Source: an uncultured Bacteroidales bacterium (GTDB lineage: Bacteria > Bacteroidota > Bacteroidia > Bacteroidales > WCHB1-69). Taken from it: a stretch of DNA of 64,000 nucleotides. The notes under the pieces are model-generated. The model was not told the origin of the DNA. It worked only from the letters and a program-made list of their open reading frames with translations, and did not search any database. The DNA is taken from positions 40,179 to 104,178 of the forward strand of contig CAKUVI010000009.1 of the NCBI GenBank assembly GCA_934699095.1. Reading direction: 5' to 3'. Shown here piece after piece: positions 27,429 to 36,621 of this stretch; position 1 is the first letter of the stretch, and each line of letters opens with the position of its first letter. A program made the translations under genes and the position numbers.

Positions 27429-28387
27429 AATACTGAAATCTTACGGGTTACAACTTTGCCGTCGTTGGTTTTAAGATTTAACAGATAAACACCTGAGGCA
27501 AAAGAAGATACGTTGATATACTGAGCTCCGGAGCCATCTCCATACTGCATAATCCTGCCCATAAGATCTACAATCGTCCACTGATAGTTGCCGTCCATTT
27601 TCACATACAGGGTATTAGACACCGGATTAGGACAAACAAGCACGTCAACGAAATCGTTTTGTGTCAATCCGAGCGGCTGATCAGATAATGTCACATCATC
27701 CACATACAGTATTGAACCGCTGTTAAGTGTATATGACGACATAATTATAAGTTGTATTGAATCACATTCTTCACCATAGAAATCAAATTCCAAGCCAACT
27801 TTCTCGTAACCGTCGGTTGCTTCGAACGATTCCGAAGCGTAATCAACATATTGTCCGTCTTTTTTTGCCATGGCAATGATCATCATCTCGTCATCCTCAT
27901 CGGCATCATACTTAATCCACATTCCAATTGAACGCGGAACGTGGCTGCACGGCACACCGTTGGACAGCAATTTTGAAAGAGTGCTTAATGCCGCCAAGTC
28001 CTCAGGATCGAAATCGGAGCCTCCGGTTGTATCCTGAATGGCATTTATGATGTTCATGATGTCGGATAGAGGAATAGAGAATCCTTCAGATTCGCCAAGT
28101 TGCAGGATTCCTGGAAGGTTCAGTGTATAATCTATCCCGGGTATTGAGAAATCGGAAGAGTGCAGCATCACCGCACTGTTTCCAGAGTGGACGATGGAAG
28201 ACTGTTGTCCGAACTCAACCGACACCGGTATGTTTATGATGGAAGTGATATATCCATGCAAATCGGTGGTCCAGCCGACCGGCTTACCATTTGACCAAAG
28301 TTCGAAACCATCATTCACCAAGGTCTGGGACTGCCCGTAAGTCACAAGGCAGCAAATCATAACAAAAGAGAGCAAAAGTTTTTTCAT
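27425..28387 (-). CDS. T9SS type-A secreted protein with jelly-roll-like domain
   Basis: 320 residues. The signal peptide MKKLLLSFVMICCLVTYG precedes Gln. Residues about 22-235 look like a carbohydrate-binding-like jelly-roll domain (GFELWSNGKPVGW, SGNSAVMLHSSDF, GSILYVDDVTLSD), a layout common in secreted Bacteroidota proteins. A C-terminal type-A T9SS sorting domain follows (CPNPVSNTLYV, ASGVYLLNLKTNDGKVVTRKISVF). It is probably exported and attached to the surface. The ligand is unknown. Its stop codon overlaps the start of the second dus gene. Confidence 0.8.
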   Translation of the reverse strand: MKKLLLSFVMICCLVTYGQSQTLVNDGFELWSNGKPVGWTTDLHGYITSIINIPVSVEFGQQSSIVHSGNSAVMLHSSDFSIPGIDYTLNLPGILQLGESEGFSIPLSDIMNIINAIQDTTGGSDFDPEDLAALSTLSKLLSNGVPCSHVPRSIGMWIKYDADEDDEMMIIAMAKKDGQYVDYASESFEATDGYEKVGLEFDFYGEECDSIQLIIMSSYTLNSGSILYVDDVTLSDQPLGLTQNDFVDVLVCPNPVSNTLYVKMDGNYQWTIVDLMGRIMQYGDGSGAQYINVSSFASGVYLLNLKTNDGKVVTRKISVF

Positions 28388-28479
28388 ATTTCAAAGATTT
28401 TATTTATATTTCATTCAAATTATCACATATCAAATACTCACAATATATATTCAGGAATCATATTATAGATTCAAAGGAA

Positions 28480-29742
28480 TCATTTAGCCACGGCAAGTTG
28501 TAGTGTATGCCTGCTGTTTTGGCGAATGAAGACCTCACGGTTGCGGAGCACTTTAGCTTCGGAGTTTTCGTCATAATGGCGGATGGTTATCAACTCAACA
28601 TTGTCGTTGTATTTGACAATGAATTTCTCTTGGAGGGCCTCTATGCATGGCTTGAGGCGCATCGGCTGGTTGTCGGTGCAGACCGTGAAGGTGAGTGCGG
28701 AGTTCTGAATCATGTTGATTTTGACGCGGTATTGCGACAGCACAGCGAGTATTTCAGAGAGAGAATCCACACCAACTATTGAAAAGTCTCTTGGTGAGAT
28801 AGAAAGCAGAAGCTGATTATCCTTCACGATTATGGATGGTATATCTTCATTTTCCACGTCGTTCATAATCTTGGTTCCTGGCAGTTCAGGGTTGAAGAAC
28901 GACTTTACATAGAGAGGGATGTCCTTTCTGTGCAGGGGGCGCAGGGTTTTGGGATGTATCACGCTGGCGCCATAATACGCAAGTTCAACGGTCTCATAAA
29001 ACGACAGTTTGTCGAGTTTCACCGCATCGGGGAACCTTTTAGGGTCGGCGTTCAGGATACCGGGCACATCCTTCCAGACGGTCACAGATTCGGCATCAAG
29101 AGAATAAGCCAAGATGGCGGCTGAGAAGTCGGAGCCCTCCCTCCCGAGTGTTGTGGTCTGGTTTTCAGCTGTACCGGCTATAAAGCCCTGGGTGAGTATC
29201 ACGTCAAAATTCTCGTTCAAAAGCGCTCCGATGCTGTTCCGCACAAGTTTTTCGGTGGTTCCCCAATCAACGTGGCCTTCGCGGTAAGTGTTGTCGGTGC
29301 GCACCGCCCTGCGGGCATCGACCCATTTAGTGGAGACGCCTTCCGCATTCAGGTACATAGCTATGATTGTTGTGGAGAGCAACTCTCCGAAGCTAACAAT
29401 ACGGTCGTAATCATAGTCGAAGTTGTCGGAATGCGGTTGACAGAGCTGTTCATTCATCTGGGAGAACAGCGAATCAATCTCCGACAAGCACTCTGCCGGG
29501 TTATTGAAGAGTTGTTTGGCCGTGTTTTTATGCTGTTCTTTAAGTTCTTCAACCAAAGAGTTGAGATTCTCTTTAGAATTATAGTATGCATCGAGTATTT
29601 TTTCGAGGAAGTTTGTTGTTTTCCCCATTGCAGAAACCACCACCACGACCTTTTCGCCGTGGAATCGCATCAGTATTTGTTTCAAGTTTCTGATTGCAGG
29701 AGCATCTTTCACCGATGCGCCTCCGAATTTAAATACCTTCAT
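28480..29742 (-). CDS. lysC: Aspartate kinase
   Basis: 420 residues, a monofunctional aspartokinase catalysing the first step of lysine, threonine, methionine and diaminopimelate synthesis. Motifs: KFGGASVKD at the N-terminus (ATP site), VVVVSAMGKTTNFL, TLGREGSDFSAA (aspartate/ATP site) and VWKDVPGILNADPK. The C-terminal part is an ACT-type regulatory region (ISPRDFSIVGVDSLSEIL, INMIQNSALTFTVC), so feedback inhibition is likely. It lies 6 bases downstream of the glutaminyl-cyclase-like gene and is probably co-transcribed with it, although no functional link is evident. Confidence 0.93.
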   Translation of the reverse strand: MKVFKFGGASVKDAPAIRNLKQILMRFHGEKVVVVVSAMGKTTNFLEKILDAYYNSKENLNSLVEELKEQHKNTAKQLFNNPAECLSEIDSLFSQMNEQLCQPHSDNFDYDYDRIVSFGELLSTTIIAMYLNAEGVSTKWVDARRAVRTDNTYREGHVDWGTTEKLVRNSIGALLNENFDVILTQGFIAGTAENQTTTLGREGSDFSAAILAYSLDAESVTVWKDVPGILNADPKRFPDAVKLDKLSFYETVELAYYGASVIHPKTLRPLHRKDIPLYVKSFFNPELPGTKIMNDVENEDIPSIIVKDNQLLLSISPRDFSIVGVDSLSEILAVLSQYRVKINMIQNSALTFTVCTDNQPMRLKPCIEALQEKFIVKYNDNVELITIRHYDENSEAKVLRNREVFIRQNSRHTLQLAVAK

Positions 29743-29748
29743 AGCCTT

Positions 29749-30759
29749 TTATTCTTCGTTTTTGATTACTTGGAGCAATGTTGTGCCCACTATTTTCAAT
29801 GAGTTCCTGTCTATATTATTAATATTGTCGTTAACAGTGTGCCATGTAGGGTCGAAGCCTGTACCTGAGGCAGCATCATAGTGGATGATGTCAATCATCT
29901 TGAAGTTGGAATATTTGTTTACATAATAGTGGTCGTCAGTGATTATTCCGCCGGGTTTGTTCTGGAAGTAGTCGCCGTGGCCGAGGCTGTAGGCTGTTGA
30001 CCACACTTTGCGTACCACATCTTGAGCATCGCGGAGCGAGAATTGCTCCTGCATGAAACGCGGGTTAGGGCTTCCGACCATATCGAGAAGGATGCCGTAT
30101 TTTGCGGTATAGTTCTGGACATGTGGATTTTTAGCCCAATATTGTGCACCGAGTCCCCACCAGTCGCCGGAAACGTTCTCATCTTCTCTCGGACCATAGT
30201 CTTCAGCATCGAAAAATACTATATCCACGCCAACAGAAGGGTTTGATTTCTGCAGCTGACGGGCAACCTCAAGTAGCACGCCCACACCGCTTGCGCCGTC
30301 GTTAGCGCCATCGATGGCATTGTTGCGGTTGGCGGGATTGGGGTCATGATCGGCAAACGGGCGCGAATCCCAATGCGCTGCCAAGACCAGGCGAGAAGAC
30401 TTCCCAGGTCCGAAAGAGCCGATATAATTCACTGTATTCCAAGATTTTCCATCGTATGTCTTGGATGTAAAGCGCTGTTCATACACAGTATCACAATACT
30501 GCGACAGGGTCGTGGCGAGCCATGCACCGCAGCGGTCATGTGCATCGGTACCGAGCACCCGCGGCCCGAAATCTGTCTGTCTCTTCACGAAAAAGTACGC
30601 GGAATCTGCGTCAAAATCGGGAAGCGGAAGAAAAGATTCCTCCACGGAAGACTGTTTTTTCTTGTTTTTATCACAAGAGGTGAAACAGGCAGACAAAACT
30701 GCAAGCGATATCAGGAAAAAGGAAACAATTATTATTCTATCTTTGTTGATACTCATCAT
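29749..30759 (-). CDS. Glutaminyl-peptide cyclotransferase-like lipoprotein (M28 family)
   Basis: About 336 residues. The family turns N-terminal Gln of proteins into pyroglutamate. The start is taken at the MMSINK pair, because the ATG at 30777 would lie at or before the predicted transcription start. The N-terminus is a lipoprotein signal (lipobox-like TSC, Cys about 29), placing it in an envelope membrane facing the periplasm. Metal and catalytic residues of M28-type cyclases are visible: AAHWDSRPF, GANDGASGVG, FFDAEDYG, ILLDMVG and DPTWHTVNDN. An aminopeptidase is the alternative, but the single-metal-like HWDSR/NDGASG pattern and length fit cyclases. Many secreted proteins in this window begin with Gln after signal cleavage, which would be its substrates. 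Confidence 0.85.
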   Translation of the reverse strand: MMSINKDRIIIVSFFLISLAVLSACFTSCDKNKKKQSSVEESFLPLPDFDADSAYFFVKRQTDFGPRVLGTDAHDRCGAWLATTLSQYCDTVYEQRFTSKTYDGKSWNTVNYIGSFGPGKSSRLVLAAHWDSRPFADHDPNPANRNNAIDGANDGASGVGVLLEVARQLQKSNPSVGVDIVFFDAEDYGPREDENVSGDWWGLGAQYWAKNPHVQNYTAKYGILLDMVGSPNPRFMQEQFSLRDAQDVVRKVWSTAYSLGHGDYFQNKPGGIITDDHYYVNKYSNFKMIDIIHYDAASGTGFDPTWHTVNDNINNIDRNSLKIVGTTLLQVIKNEE

Positions 30760-30782
30760 TTTAGCATTATCATTCAAAGCCG

Positions 30783-30790
30783 CAAAGGTA
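30783..30790 (-). promoter_or_regulatory. -7 promoter element of the glutaminyl cyclase/lysC pair (TACCTTTG)
   Basis: Minus-strand match to TAnnTTTG followed by GC, just upstream of the glutaminyl-cyclase-like gene. It supports a start at 30759 or 30756 rather than 30777. Confidence 0.5.
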
Positions 30791-30878
30791 CATAAATTTC
30801 AAATACTCTCACCCACCAGTATCTATATCAGACTATTTTTTCATCTTTGGGTTATATCCTACAACAACAAAAAAAAAC

Positions 30879-30886
30879 TACCTTTG
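30879..30886 (+). promoter_or_regulatory. -7 promoter element of ligA (TACCTTTG)
   Basis: Consensus box followed by GC, 20 bases before the ligA ATG at 30907. It rules out the longer reading frame beginning at 30847. Confidence 0.55.
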
Positions 30887-30906
30887 CAGCCAAAAAAGAG
30901 AACGTC

Positions 30907-32952
30907 ATGAATGATATTTCGAGCATAGCCCACAGGATTGAAGAGCTGATCAAAGAGATAAACAGGCACAACTACAACTACTACATGATGGACAGCCCGA
31001 CCATTCCGGATTATGAGTTTGACAAATTGTTGGCCGAGCTCATAGAACTGGAGAGGGAACACCCTGAGTTGAAGCGTCCTGACAGTCCCACGCAGCGGGT
31101 CGGCGGCGAGGTGAACAAGCGATTCGAGAGTGCCGCCCACATCTATCCCATGCAGTCGTTAGGCAACACATATTCAAGGGAGGATTTGATTGAGTTTGAC
31201 AGGCGGGTGCGTGAGTTCTTGTCTGAGCAATACGAGTATGTATGTGAGTTGAAATACGACGGAGTGGCCATAAGCATAATATATGAAGGCGGATTGTTGA
31301 CACGGGCGGTCACACGTGGAGACGGGACGCGCGGGGATGTGGTGACGGCAAACGTGCGCACCATCAAGACGATTCCACTGCAGCTTCAAGGCGACTATCC
31401 TGACTTTTTGGAGGTGCGTGGCGAGATCATCATGCCGTTCAACAAGTTCGAGCAGCTCAACGCGGAGCGTGAGGAAATAGGAGAACCGCCATTTGCAAAT
31501 CCTCGTAACGCGGCCTCGGGCAGCCTCAAACTGCAGGATTCCTCCGAAGTGGCGAAACGCGGCCTCGACTTCAAACTCTATTTCGCGCTGGGCGAGAACT
31601 TGCCTTGCGACAACCATTACGACAGGCTCCTGAAGTTACATTCCTGGGGGTTCCGGAAGCCCGATGTGATGCAGAAAGCCGGCGGTCTCGACGACGTGTT
31701 CGGTTTTCTTGGGGTCTGGGACAAACAGCGCAAGGAACTGCCCTACCCCATTGACGGCGTTGTGATAAAAATCAACAACTTTGCCCAACAGCAGAAAGTG
31801 GGTGCCACGGCCAAAAGTCCGCGTTGGGCCATAGCCTACAAATTCAAAGCCGAAAGAGTTTCCACAAAGCTCCTGAGCGTTGATTTTCAAGTCGGCAGGA
31901 CAGGCATTATAACCCCGGTGGCCAACCTCTCGCCGGTAGCCTTGGCCGGAACTGTGGTGAAACGCGCCACCCTCAACAACTACGACTTCATCAAAGACAT
32001 GGACATCCGCGAAGGAGACCATCTTTTCGTGGAAAAAGGCGGTGAAATCATACCGAAAATCGTCGGTGTTGACCTTGAAAAAAGAACACCTGGAGCCAAA
32101 AGCATCGAATTCGTCGCATATTGTCCAATTTGCGGAACCGCACTGCGCCGCGAAGAAGGCGAATCCGGATTCTTCTGTCCTAACTCCACAAGCTGCCCGC
32201 CCCAGATCAAAGGCCGTCTTGAGCATTTCATATCCCGCAAGGCAATGAACATCGACTCGCTGGGAGAAGGCAAGATCGAAATCCTTTTCTCAAACAACCT
32301 CATCAACAACATATCCGACCTTTATTTTCTCTCCTACGACCAGCTATTCGGCTTGGAAAAGATCATCCGGGACGACGAAGGTAAGGCCAAAACAATCTCT
32401 TTCAAGGAAAAGACGGTGCAAAACATCCTCAACGGGGTCGAGGAGTCCAAGAAAGTGCCATTCGAGAGGGTGCTGTTCGCTTTGGGAATCCGGTTCGTGG
32501 GAGAGGTCACGGCCAAGAAGATAGCCCGCCACTTCGGCACCATGGACGCTGTGGCCAACGCTCACAAGGAGGAACTGATGTCAGTTGACGACGTAGGTGA
32601 ACGCGTTGCTGACAGCATCATCGAATACTTCAACAACACCGAAAACCTGGCGATACTGATGCGCCTCCGCAACGCCGGCCTTCAGTTCGAACTTTCCCAA
32701 GACTCAAACTCTCAAGTATCTGACAAGCTATCCGGAATGAGCATCGTTGTAAGCGGTGTGTTCTCAATACCGCGCGACAAAATCAAGGAGTTAATAGAGC
32801 AGAACGGTGGAAAGAATGTATCTTCCATATCCCAGAAGACATCCTTCGTGCTGGCCGGTGAAAAGATGGGACCCGAGAAGCGGAAGAAAGCCGAAAGCTT
32901 GGGCGTCAGGATAGTTTCCGAGGATGAGTTCTGGACTATGATACAACAATAA
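30907..32952 (+). CDS. ligA: NAD+-dependent DNA ligase
   Basis: 681 residues. Seals nicks in DNA during replication and repair, using NAD+. Domain order: Ia domain (HNYNYYMMDSPTIPDYEFD, about 21-39), adenylation domain with the nucleotide-accepting lysine in KYDG (Lys116) and the SLGNTYS loop, OB fold, four-cysteine zinc finger (CPICGTAL...FFCPNSTSCP), helix-hairpin-helix region (FALGIRFVGEVTAKKIA) and a C-terminal BRCT domain (LSGMSIVVSGVFSIPRD). The start is chosen at MNDISS from the -7 box position. First gene of a plus-strand run of repair and housekeeping genes. Confidence 0.97.
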   Translation: MNDISSIAHRIEELIKEINRHNYNYYMMDSPTIPDYEFDKLLAELIELEREHPELKRPDSPTQRVGGEVNKRFESAAHIYPMQSLGNTYSREDLIEFDRRVREFLSEQYEYVCELKYDGVAISIIYEGGLLTRAVTRGDGTRGDVVTANVRTIKTIPLQLQGDYPDFLEVRGEIIMPFNKFEQLNAEREEIGEPPFANPRNAASGSLKLQDSSEVAKRGLDFKLYFALGENLPCDNHYDRLLKLHSWGFRKPDVMQKAGGLDDVFGFLGVWDKQRKELPYPIDGVVIKINNFAQQQKVGATAKSPRWAIAYKFKAERVSTKLLSVDFQVGRTGIITPVANLSPVALAGTVVKRATLNNYDFIKDMDIREGDHLFVEKGGEIIPKIVGVDLEKRTPGAKSIEFVAYCPICGTALRREEGESGFFCPNSTSCPPQIKGRLEHFISRKAMNIDSLGEGKIEILFSNNLINNISDLYFLSYDQLFGLEKIIRDDEGKAKTISFKEKTVQNILNGVEESKKVPFERVLFALGIRFVGEVTAKKIARHFGTMDAVANAHKEELMSVDDVGERVADSIIEYFNNTENLAILMRLRNAGLQFELSQDSNSQVSDKLSGMSIVVSGVFSIPRDKIKELIEQNGGKNVSSISQKTSFVLAGEKMGPEKRKKAESLGVRIVSEDEFWTMIQQ

Positions 32953-32961
32953 ACAACTGTC

Positions 32962-33639
32962 ATGCTCACCGAGCCGGTCTTTCACGGTATTCCAATCATT
33001 TACATGTTCGCGGCTGTGTGCATCATTATGCCGAGGATTCCGGTAATCGGCAAATTCTTCAGTTGCATGAACACAGCCATCCACGAATTCGGGCATACGG
33101 TATTCGCGCTTCTTTTCGGTGGCAGAGTTCAGAGTATTTCCATCAACAAAGACACCTCGGGAGTGACGTCAGCCAGCAACTTACCGGGAGGTTTTGCAGC
33201 GTTTGCAGTGGCATTGGCCGGATATCCCACCTCAGCAAGCGCGGCTTGGCTCGGGCTTCATCTCTGCGCACTCCACGCAGAACGCGCCTTCCTCATCGGA
33301 ATCACGGTGCTTTTTCTTGTGATGCTCCTTTTTTGGATACGCAATCTCTTTGGTGTCATTTGGACAACCGCTTTCTGCGCCCTGAATATTTTTCTGATAT
33401 ATTCCGAAAATCAATACACCAACTATATAGCCTTGTTTTACGCAGTTTCTATACTTACAGAGTCGGCTTTTTCAACTTTGGAACAATTATGGATTGTGAT
33501 AAAAAATCCGCACACGAACTGTGATGCGTCAGTCATGGCACGGCTGACACATGTTCCGTCAATTCTATGGGCACTAATATTCGTGGCATATGAAGGATTG
33601 GTATGCTACAAACTCTTCTTCAATCAACTTTTCGATTGA
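32962..33639 (+). CDS. M50B-like membrane metallopeptidase
   Basis: 225 residues with about six hydrophobic segments. A zinc-binding HEFGH motif lies about residue 42 at the edge of a membrane helix (NTAIHEFGHTVFALLFGG), typical of M50-type intramembrane or membrane-associated peptidases. A Gly-rich ASNLPGGFAAFAVALAGYPTSAS stretch follows, resembling M50B-like proteins. No clear NPDG/LDG second metal-ligand motif is seen, so activity is uncertain. It starts 9 bases after ligA and is probably co-transcribed. Confidence 0.7.
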   Translation: MLTEPVFHGIPIIYMFAAVCIIMPRIPVIGKFFSCMNTAIHEFGHTVFALLFGGRVQSISINKDTSGVTSASNLPGGFAAFAVALAGYPTSASAAWLGLHLCALHAERAFLIGITVLFLVMLLFWIRNLFGVIWTTAFCALNIFLIYSENQYTNYIALFYAVSILTESAFSTLEQLWIVIKNPHTNCDASVMARLTHVPSILWALIFVAYEGLVCYKLFFNQLFD

Positions 33640-33701
33640 CAACAATCAAATTGTCTGTAGTTCAGCGAAAAAGGATTGTTTTAATAGAACGAATATTTTT
33701 G

Positions 33702-33709
33702 TACCTTTG
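33702..33709 (+). promoter_or_regulatory. -7 promoter element of uvrA (TACCTTTG)
   Basis: Consensus box followed by GC, 24 bases before the uvrA ATG at 33734. A TTG at 33676-33678 could be a loose -33 element, with a slightly long spacer. Confidence 0.55.
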
Positions 33710-33733
33710 CGGCCGATTTTTGGATATCAGTTT

Positions 33734-36568
33734 ATGGACAACGACAAGCTATTAGAGATGGAAGATGCCCTTGTGGTCACTGGTGCGCGTGAAAACAACC
33801 TGAAAAACGTGAACGTCACAATTCCGCAACAGAAACTCACTGTCATCACAGGACTCAGCGGAAGCGGCAAGTCGTCGTTAGCTTTTGACACTATTTATGC
33901 CGAAGGCCAGCGCAGGTACATGGAAACCTATTCATCATACGCACGGCAGTTCATCGGTGATTTGAAGCATCCCGATGTTGACAAGATCTCGGGTCTGAAT
34001 CCGGTGATATCCATTGAACAGAAGACGGTGAACAAGAACCCGCGCTCCACAGTGGGCACCATCACAGAGGTTTACGACTTCCTGCGCCTTCTTTACGCCA
34101 GGGTTGCGGATGCATACTCCTACAACACAGGCGAAAAGATGGTCCATTTTTCGGAGAAGGAGCTCATAGATGTAATTACAGAGCACTACAACGGATGCTC
34201 CATCACCCTGCTTGCCCCTGTGGTAAAGGGTCGTAAAGGCCATTATCGCGAACTGTTCGAAAACATCCGCAAGCAGGGATTCGCAAAAGTGAGGGTTGAC
34301 GGCGCTATCAAGAACATGATGCTCAACATGCAGGTTGACAGGTACAAAATCCACGACATAGAGCTTGTTGTTGACAACATTTCTGTCAGCAGCTACTCCA
34401 CGAAACGACTGAGCAACAGCATCCGCATTGCCATGAAATATGGCAAGGGCAGCATCATGATACTCGACAACGAGACCAAAGACGTGCGGAATTACAGCAA
34501 ATTCCTCATGTGTCCAACAACGGGAATATCTTATCCGGAGCCTGAGCCCAACACCTTTTCGTTCAACTCACCGTATGGTGCCTGCGAATATTGCAACGGT
34601 CTCGGCACCATCACTGAGATTGACATCGACAAGGTGATTCCAGACAAGAACAAATCCATAAAAGCTGGAGGAATAGCGATACTTGGAGAATACAAGAACA
34701 CCGTCATTTTCAAGACTTTAGATGCATTGGCAGAAAAATATGGCTTCTCGATGACGGCCCCTATAAAGGACCTTACCGAGCAGCAGCTGAATGCAGTTCT
34801 GTACGGCAGCAACGAGATTTTGCACGTAAAGAGGGAGCTTGCCGGATTGTCGCCTATGCGCAAGACCTTCGAGGGTGTCATCAACTTCCTCAGAAACCTT
34901 AACGAGGAGAGCATGCCGGCATCCTTCAGGAAATGGATATCGCAATTTGTAAACAGCTGTCCCTGTCCACATTGCCACGGCACGCGCCTGCGCAAGGAAT
35001 CGCTTCATTTCAGAATCGCTGACAAGAATATCGCTGAGTTGTCAAACATGGACATCAGCGACCTGCTGCCTTGGATCAAGAATGTACACAAGCATCTTGA
35101 TTCCAAGAGAAAGACCGTGGCCGAAGAGATCATCCGTGAGATAGTATTCCGTCTCACGTTTCTTTGCGACGTAGGCGTGCAGTACCTGTCGTTAGACCGT
35201 TCCTCCGCCACCTTGTCGGGCGGAGAGGCGCAGCGCATCAGGTTGGCCACCCAGATAAGTTCCCAATTGGTCAATGTAACATACATTCTCGACGAGCCGA
35301 GCATCGGCCTGCATCAGCGCGACAACCACTATCTCATCGAATCGTTGAAGCACCTTCGCGACATAGGCAACACCGTGATAGTAGTAGAGCACGACCGCGA
35401 CATGATGGAAGCCGCCGACTTCATAGTTGACGTCGGTCCGAAAGCCGGCGAACGCGGTGGCGAGATCATGGCTTCCGGAACCTACAAGGAAGTGCTAAAA
35501 AGCAAATCGCTGACGGCATCGTATCTCAGCGGGAAAACAGCCATCAAGCCGCCTAAAACACGCCGGAAAGGGACAGGCGAGACGCTTACCATTGTCAAGG
35601 CACACGGCAACAACCTCAAGGACGTCACAGTTGATTTCCCCATCGGAACATTCATCTGCGTCACCGGAGTGTCGGGAAGCGGAAAGTCAACTCTGATAAA
35701 CGAGACCCTCTACCCCATACTCAACCAACACATTTACCGCTCAGAGAAAAAGCCCATGCCTTACGGCAACATCATCGGGTTGGATTACATAAACAAAATC
35801 ATCGACATCAACCAGCAACCAATCGGGCGCACCCCCCGCTCCAATCCTGCGACATACGTGGGCGTCTTTGACGACATACGCAAATTGTTCTCCCAGATGC
35901 CTGAATCCAAGATCAGGGGCTACAAGCCAGGGCGGTTTTCGTTCAATGTACCCGGCGGCAGGTGCGAGGAATGCAAAGGTGCCGGCATCAAAACCATTGA
36001 GATGAACTTCCTGCCCGATGTCTATGTGACTTGCGAAAAATGCGGCGGGAAAAGATATAACGACGAGACACTCGAAATCCGCTACAAAGGCAAGTCCATC
36101 AACGACGTGCTTGAGATGGACATCCACAACGCCCTTGAATTTTTCGAGAACATCCCTTCCATTGCCAGAGTCCTGAAAACCATGGATGATGTGGGTCTCG
36201 GTTACATCAAGCTCGGACAACCCTCTACAACGCTTTCCGGCGGCGAGGCACAACGCATCAAGCTGGCGGCTGAGCTCTCCAAAAAAGAGACCGGCCAAAC
36301 CATGTACATACTCGACGAGCCCACCACCGGACTGCATTTTCACGATATCGCAATCCTTCTCGACGTTCTCAACAAATTGGTTGACAAAGGGAACACAGTC
36401 ATCGTCATAGAGCACAATATGGACGTCATAAAGATGGCCGACTGGATTATTGACATGGGCATGGAGGGAGGGAAAAAAGGCGGCGAGGTGGTCGCCTGCG
36501 GCACCCCGGAGGACATTGTACGACAAAATGTCGGATATACGGCTAAATTTCTCGCCAAAGAATTATAA
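33734..36568 (+). CDS. uvrA: Excinuclease ABC subunit A
   Basis: 944 residues. Damage-sensing ATPase of nucleotide excision repair. Two ABC modules: Walker A GLSGSGKSS near residue 42 and GVSGSGKST near residue 640; signature LSGGEAQR in both halves; Walker B/D-loops ILDEPSIGLHQRD and ILDEPTTGLHFHD. Zinc-finger cysteines at CPTTG...CEYCNG and CEECKGAG...CEKCGG are present. The start at MDNDKLLEMEDALVV follows the -7 box. The longer upstream frame, which would overlap the M50-like gene, is not used. Confidence 0.97.
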   Translation: MDNDKLLEMEDALVVTGARENNLKNVNVTIPQQKLTVITGLSGSGKSSLAFDTIYAEGQRRYMETYSSYARQFIGDLKHPDVDKISGLNPVISIEQKTVNKNPRSTVGTITEVYDFLRLLYARVADAYSYNTGEKMVHFSEKELIDVITEHYNGCSITLLAPVVKGRKGHYRELFENIRKQGFAKVRVDGAIKNMMLNMQVDRYKIHDIELVVDNISVSSYSTKRLSNSIRIAMKYGKGSIMILDNETKDVRNYSKFLMCPTTGISYPEPEPNTFSFNSPYGACEYCNGLGTITEIDIDKVIPDKNKSIKAGGIAILGEYKNTVIFKTLDALAEKYGFSMTAPIKDLTEQQLNAVLYGSNEILHVKRELAGLSPMRKTFEGVINFLRNLNEESMPASFRKWISQFVNSCPCPHCHGTRLRKESLHFRIADKNIAELSNMDISDLLPWIKNVHKHLDSKRKTVAEEIIREIVFRLTFLCDVGVQYLSLDRSSATLSGGEAQRIRLATQISSQLVNVTYILDEPSIGLHQRDNHYLIESLKHLRDIGNTVIVVEHDRDMMEAADFIVDVGPKAGERGGEIMASGTYKEVLKSKSLTASYLSGKTAIKPPKTRRKGTGETLTIVKAHGNNLKDVTVDFPIGTFICVTGVSGSGKSTLINETLYPILNQHIYRSEKKPMPYGNIIGLDYINKIIDINQQPIGRTPRSNPATYVGVFDDIRKLFSQMPESKIRGYKPGRFSFNVPGGRCEECKGAGIKTIEMNFLPDVYVTCEKCGGKRYNDETLEIRYKGKSINDVLEMDIHNALEFFENIPSIARVLKTMDDVGLGYIKLGQPSTTLSGGEAQRIKLAAELSKKETGQTMYILDEPTTGLHFHDIAILLDVLNKLVDKGNTVIVIEHNMDVIKMADWIIDMGMEGGKKGGEVVACGTPEDIVRQNVGYTAKFLAKEL

Positions 36569-36574
36569 ATTTTG

Positions 36575-36582
36575 TATCTTTG
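36575..36582 (+). promoter_or_regulatory. -7 promoter element of pepD/argF (TATCTTTG)
   Basis: Consensus box followed by GC starting 6 bases after the uvrA stop and 40 bases before the pepD ATG. It sets the pepD start at 36622 rather than 36580. Confidence 0.55.
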
Positions 36583-36621
36583 CGAAACTTTTTTATTGAA
36601 AATAAACTTAAATTTATTGAT

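Noticed and set aside
30846..30849. TTTG as -33 element of the ligA promoter
   Set aside because: It lies 29 bases from the -7 box, well beyond the usual spacing of about 19-21.
31636..32226. 196-codon minus-strand frame inside ligA
   Set aside because: Shadow of the conserved ligase OB and zinc-finger regions; no promoter or recognisable domain.
35741..36526. 261-codon minus-strand frame inside uvrA
   Set aside because: Antisense shadow of the conserved C-terminal ABC module of uvrA; no family features of its own.
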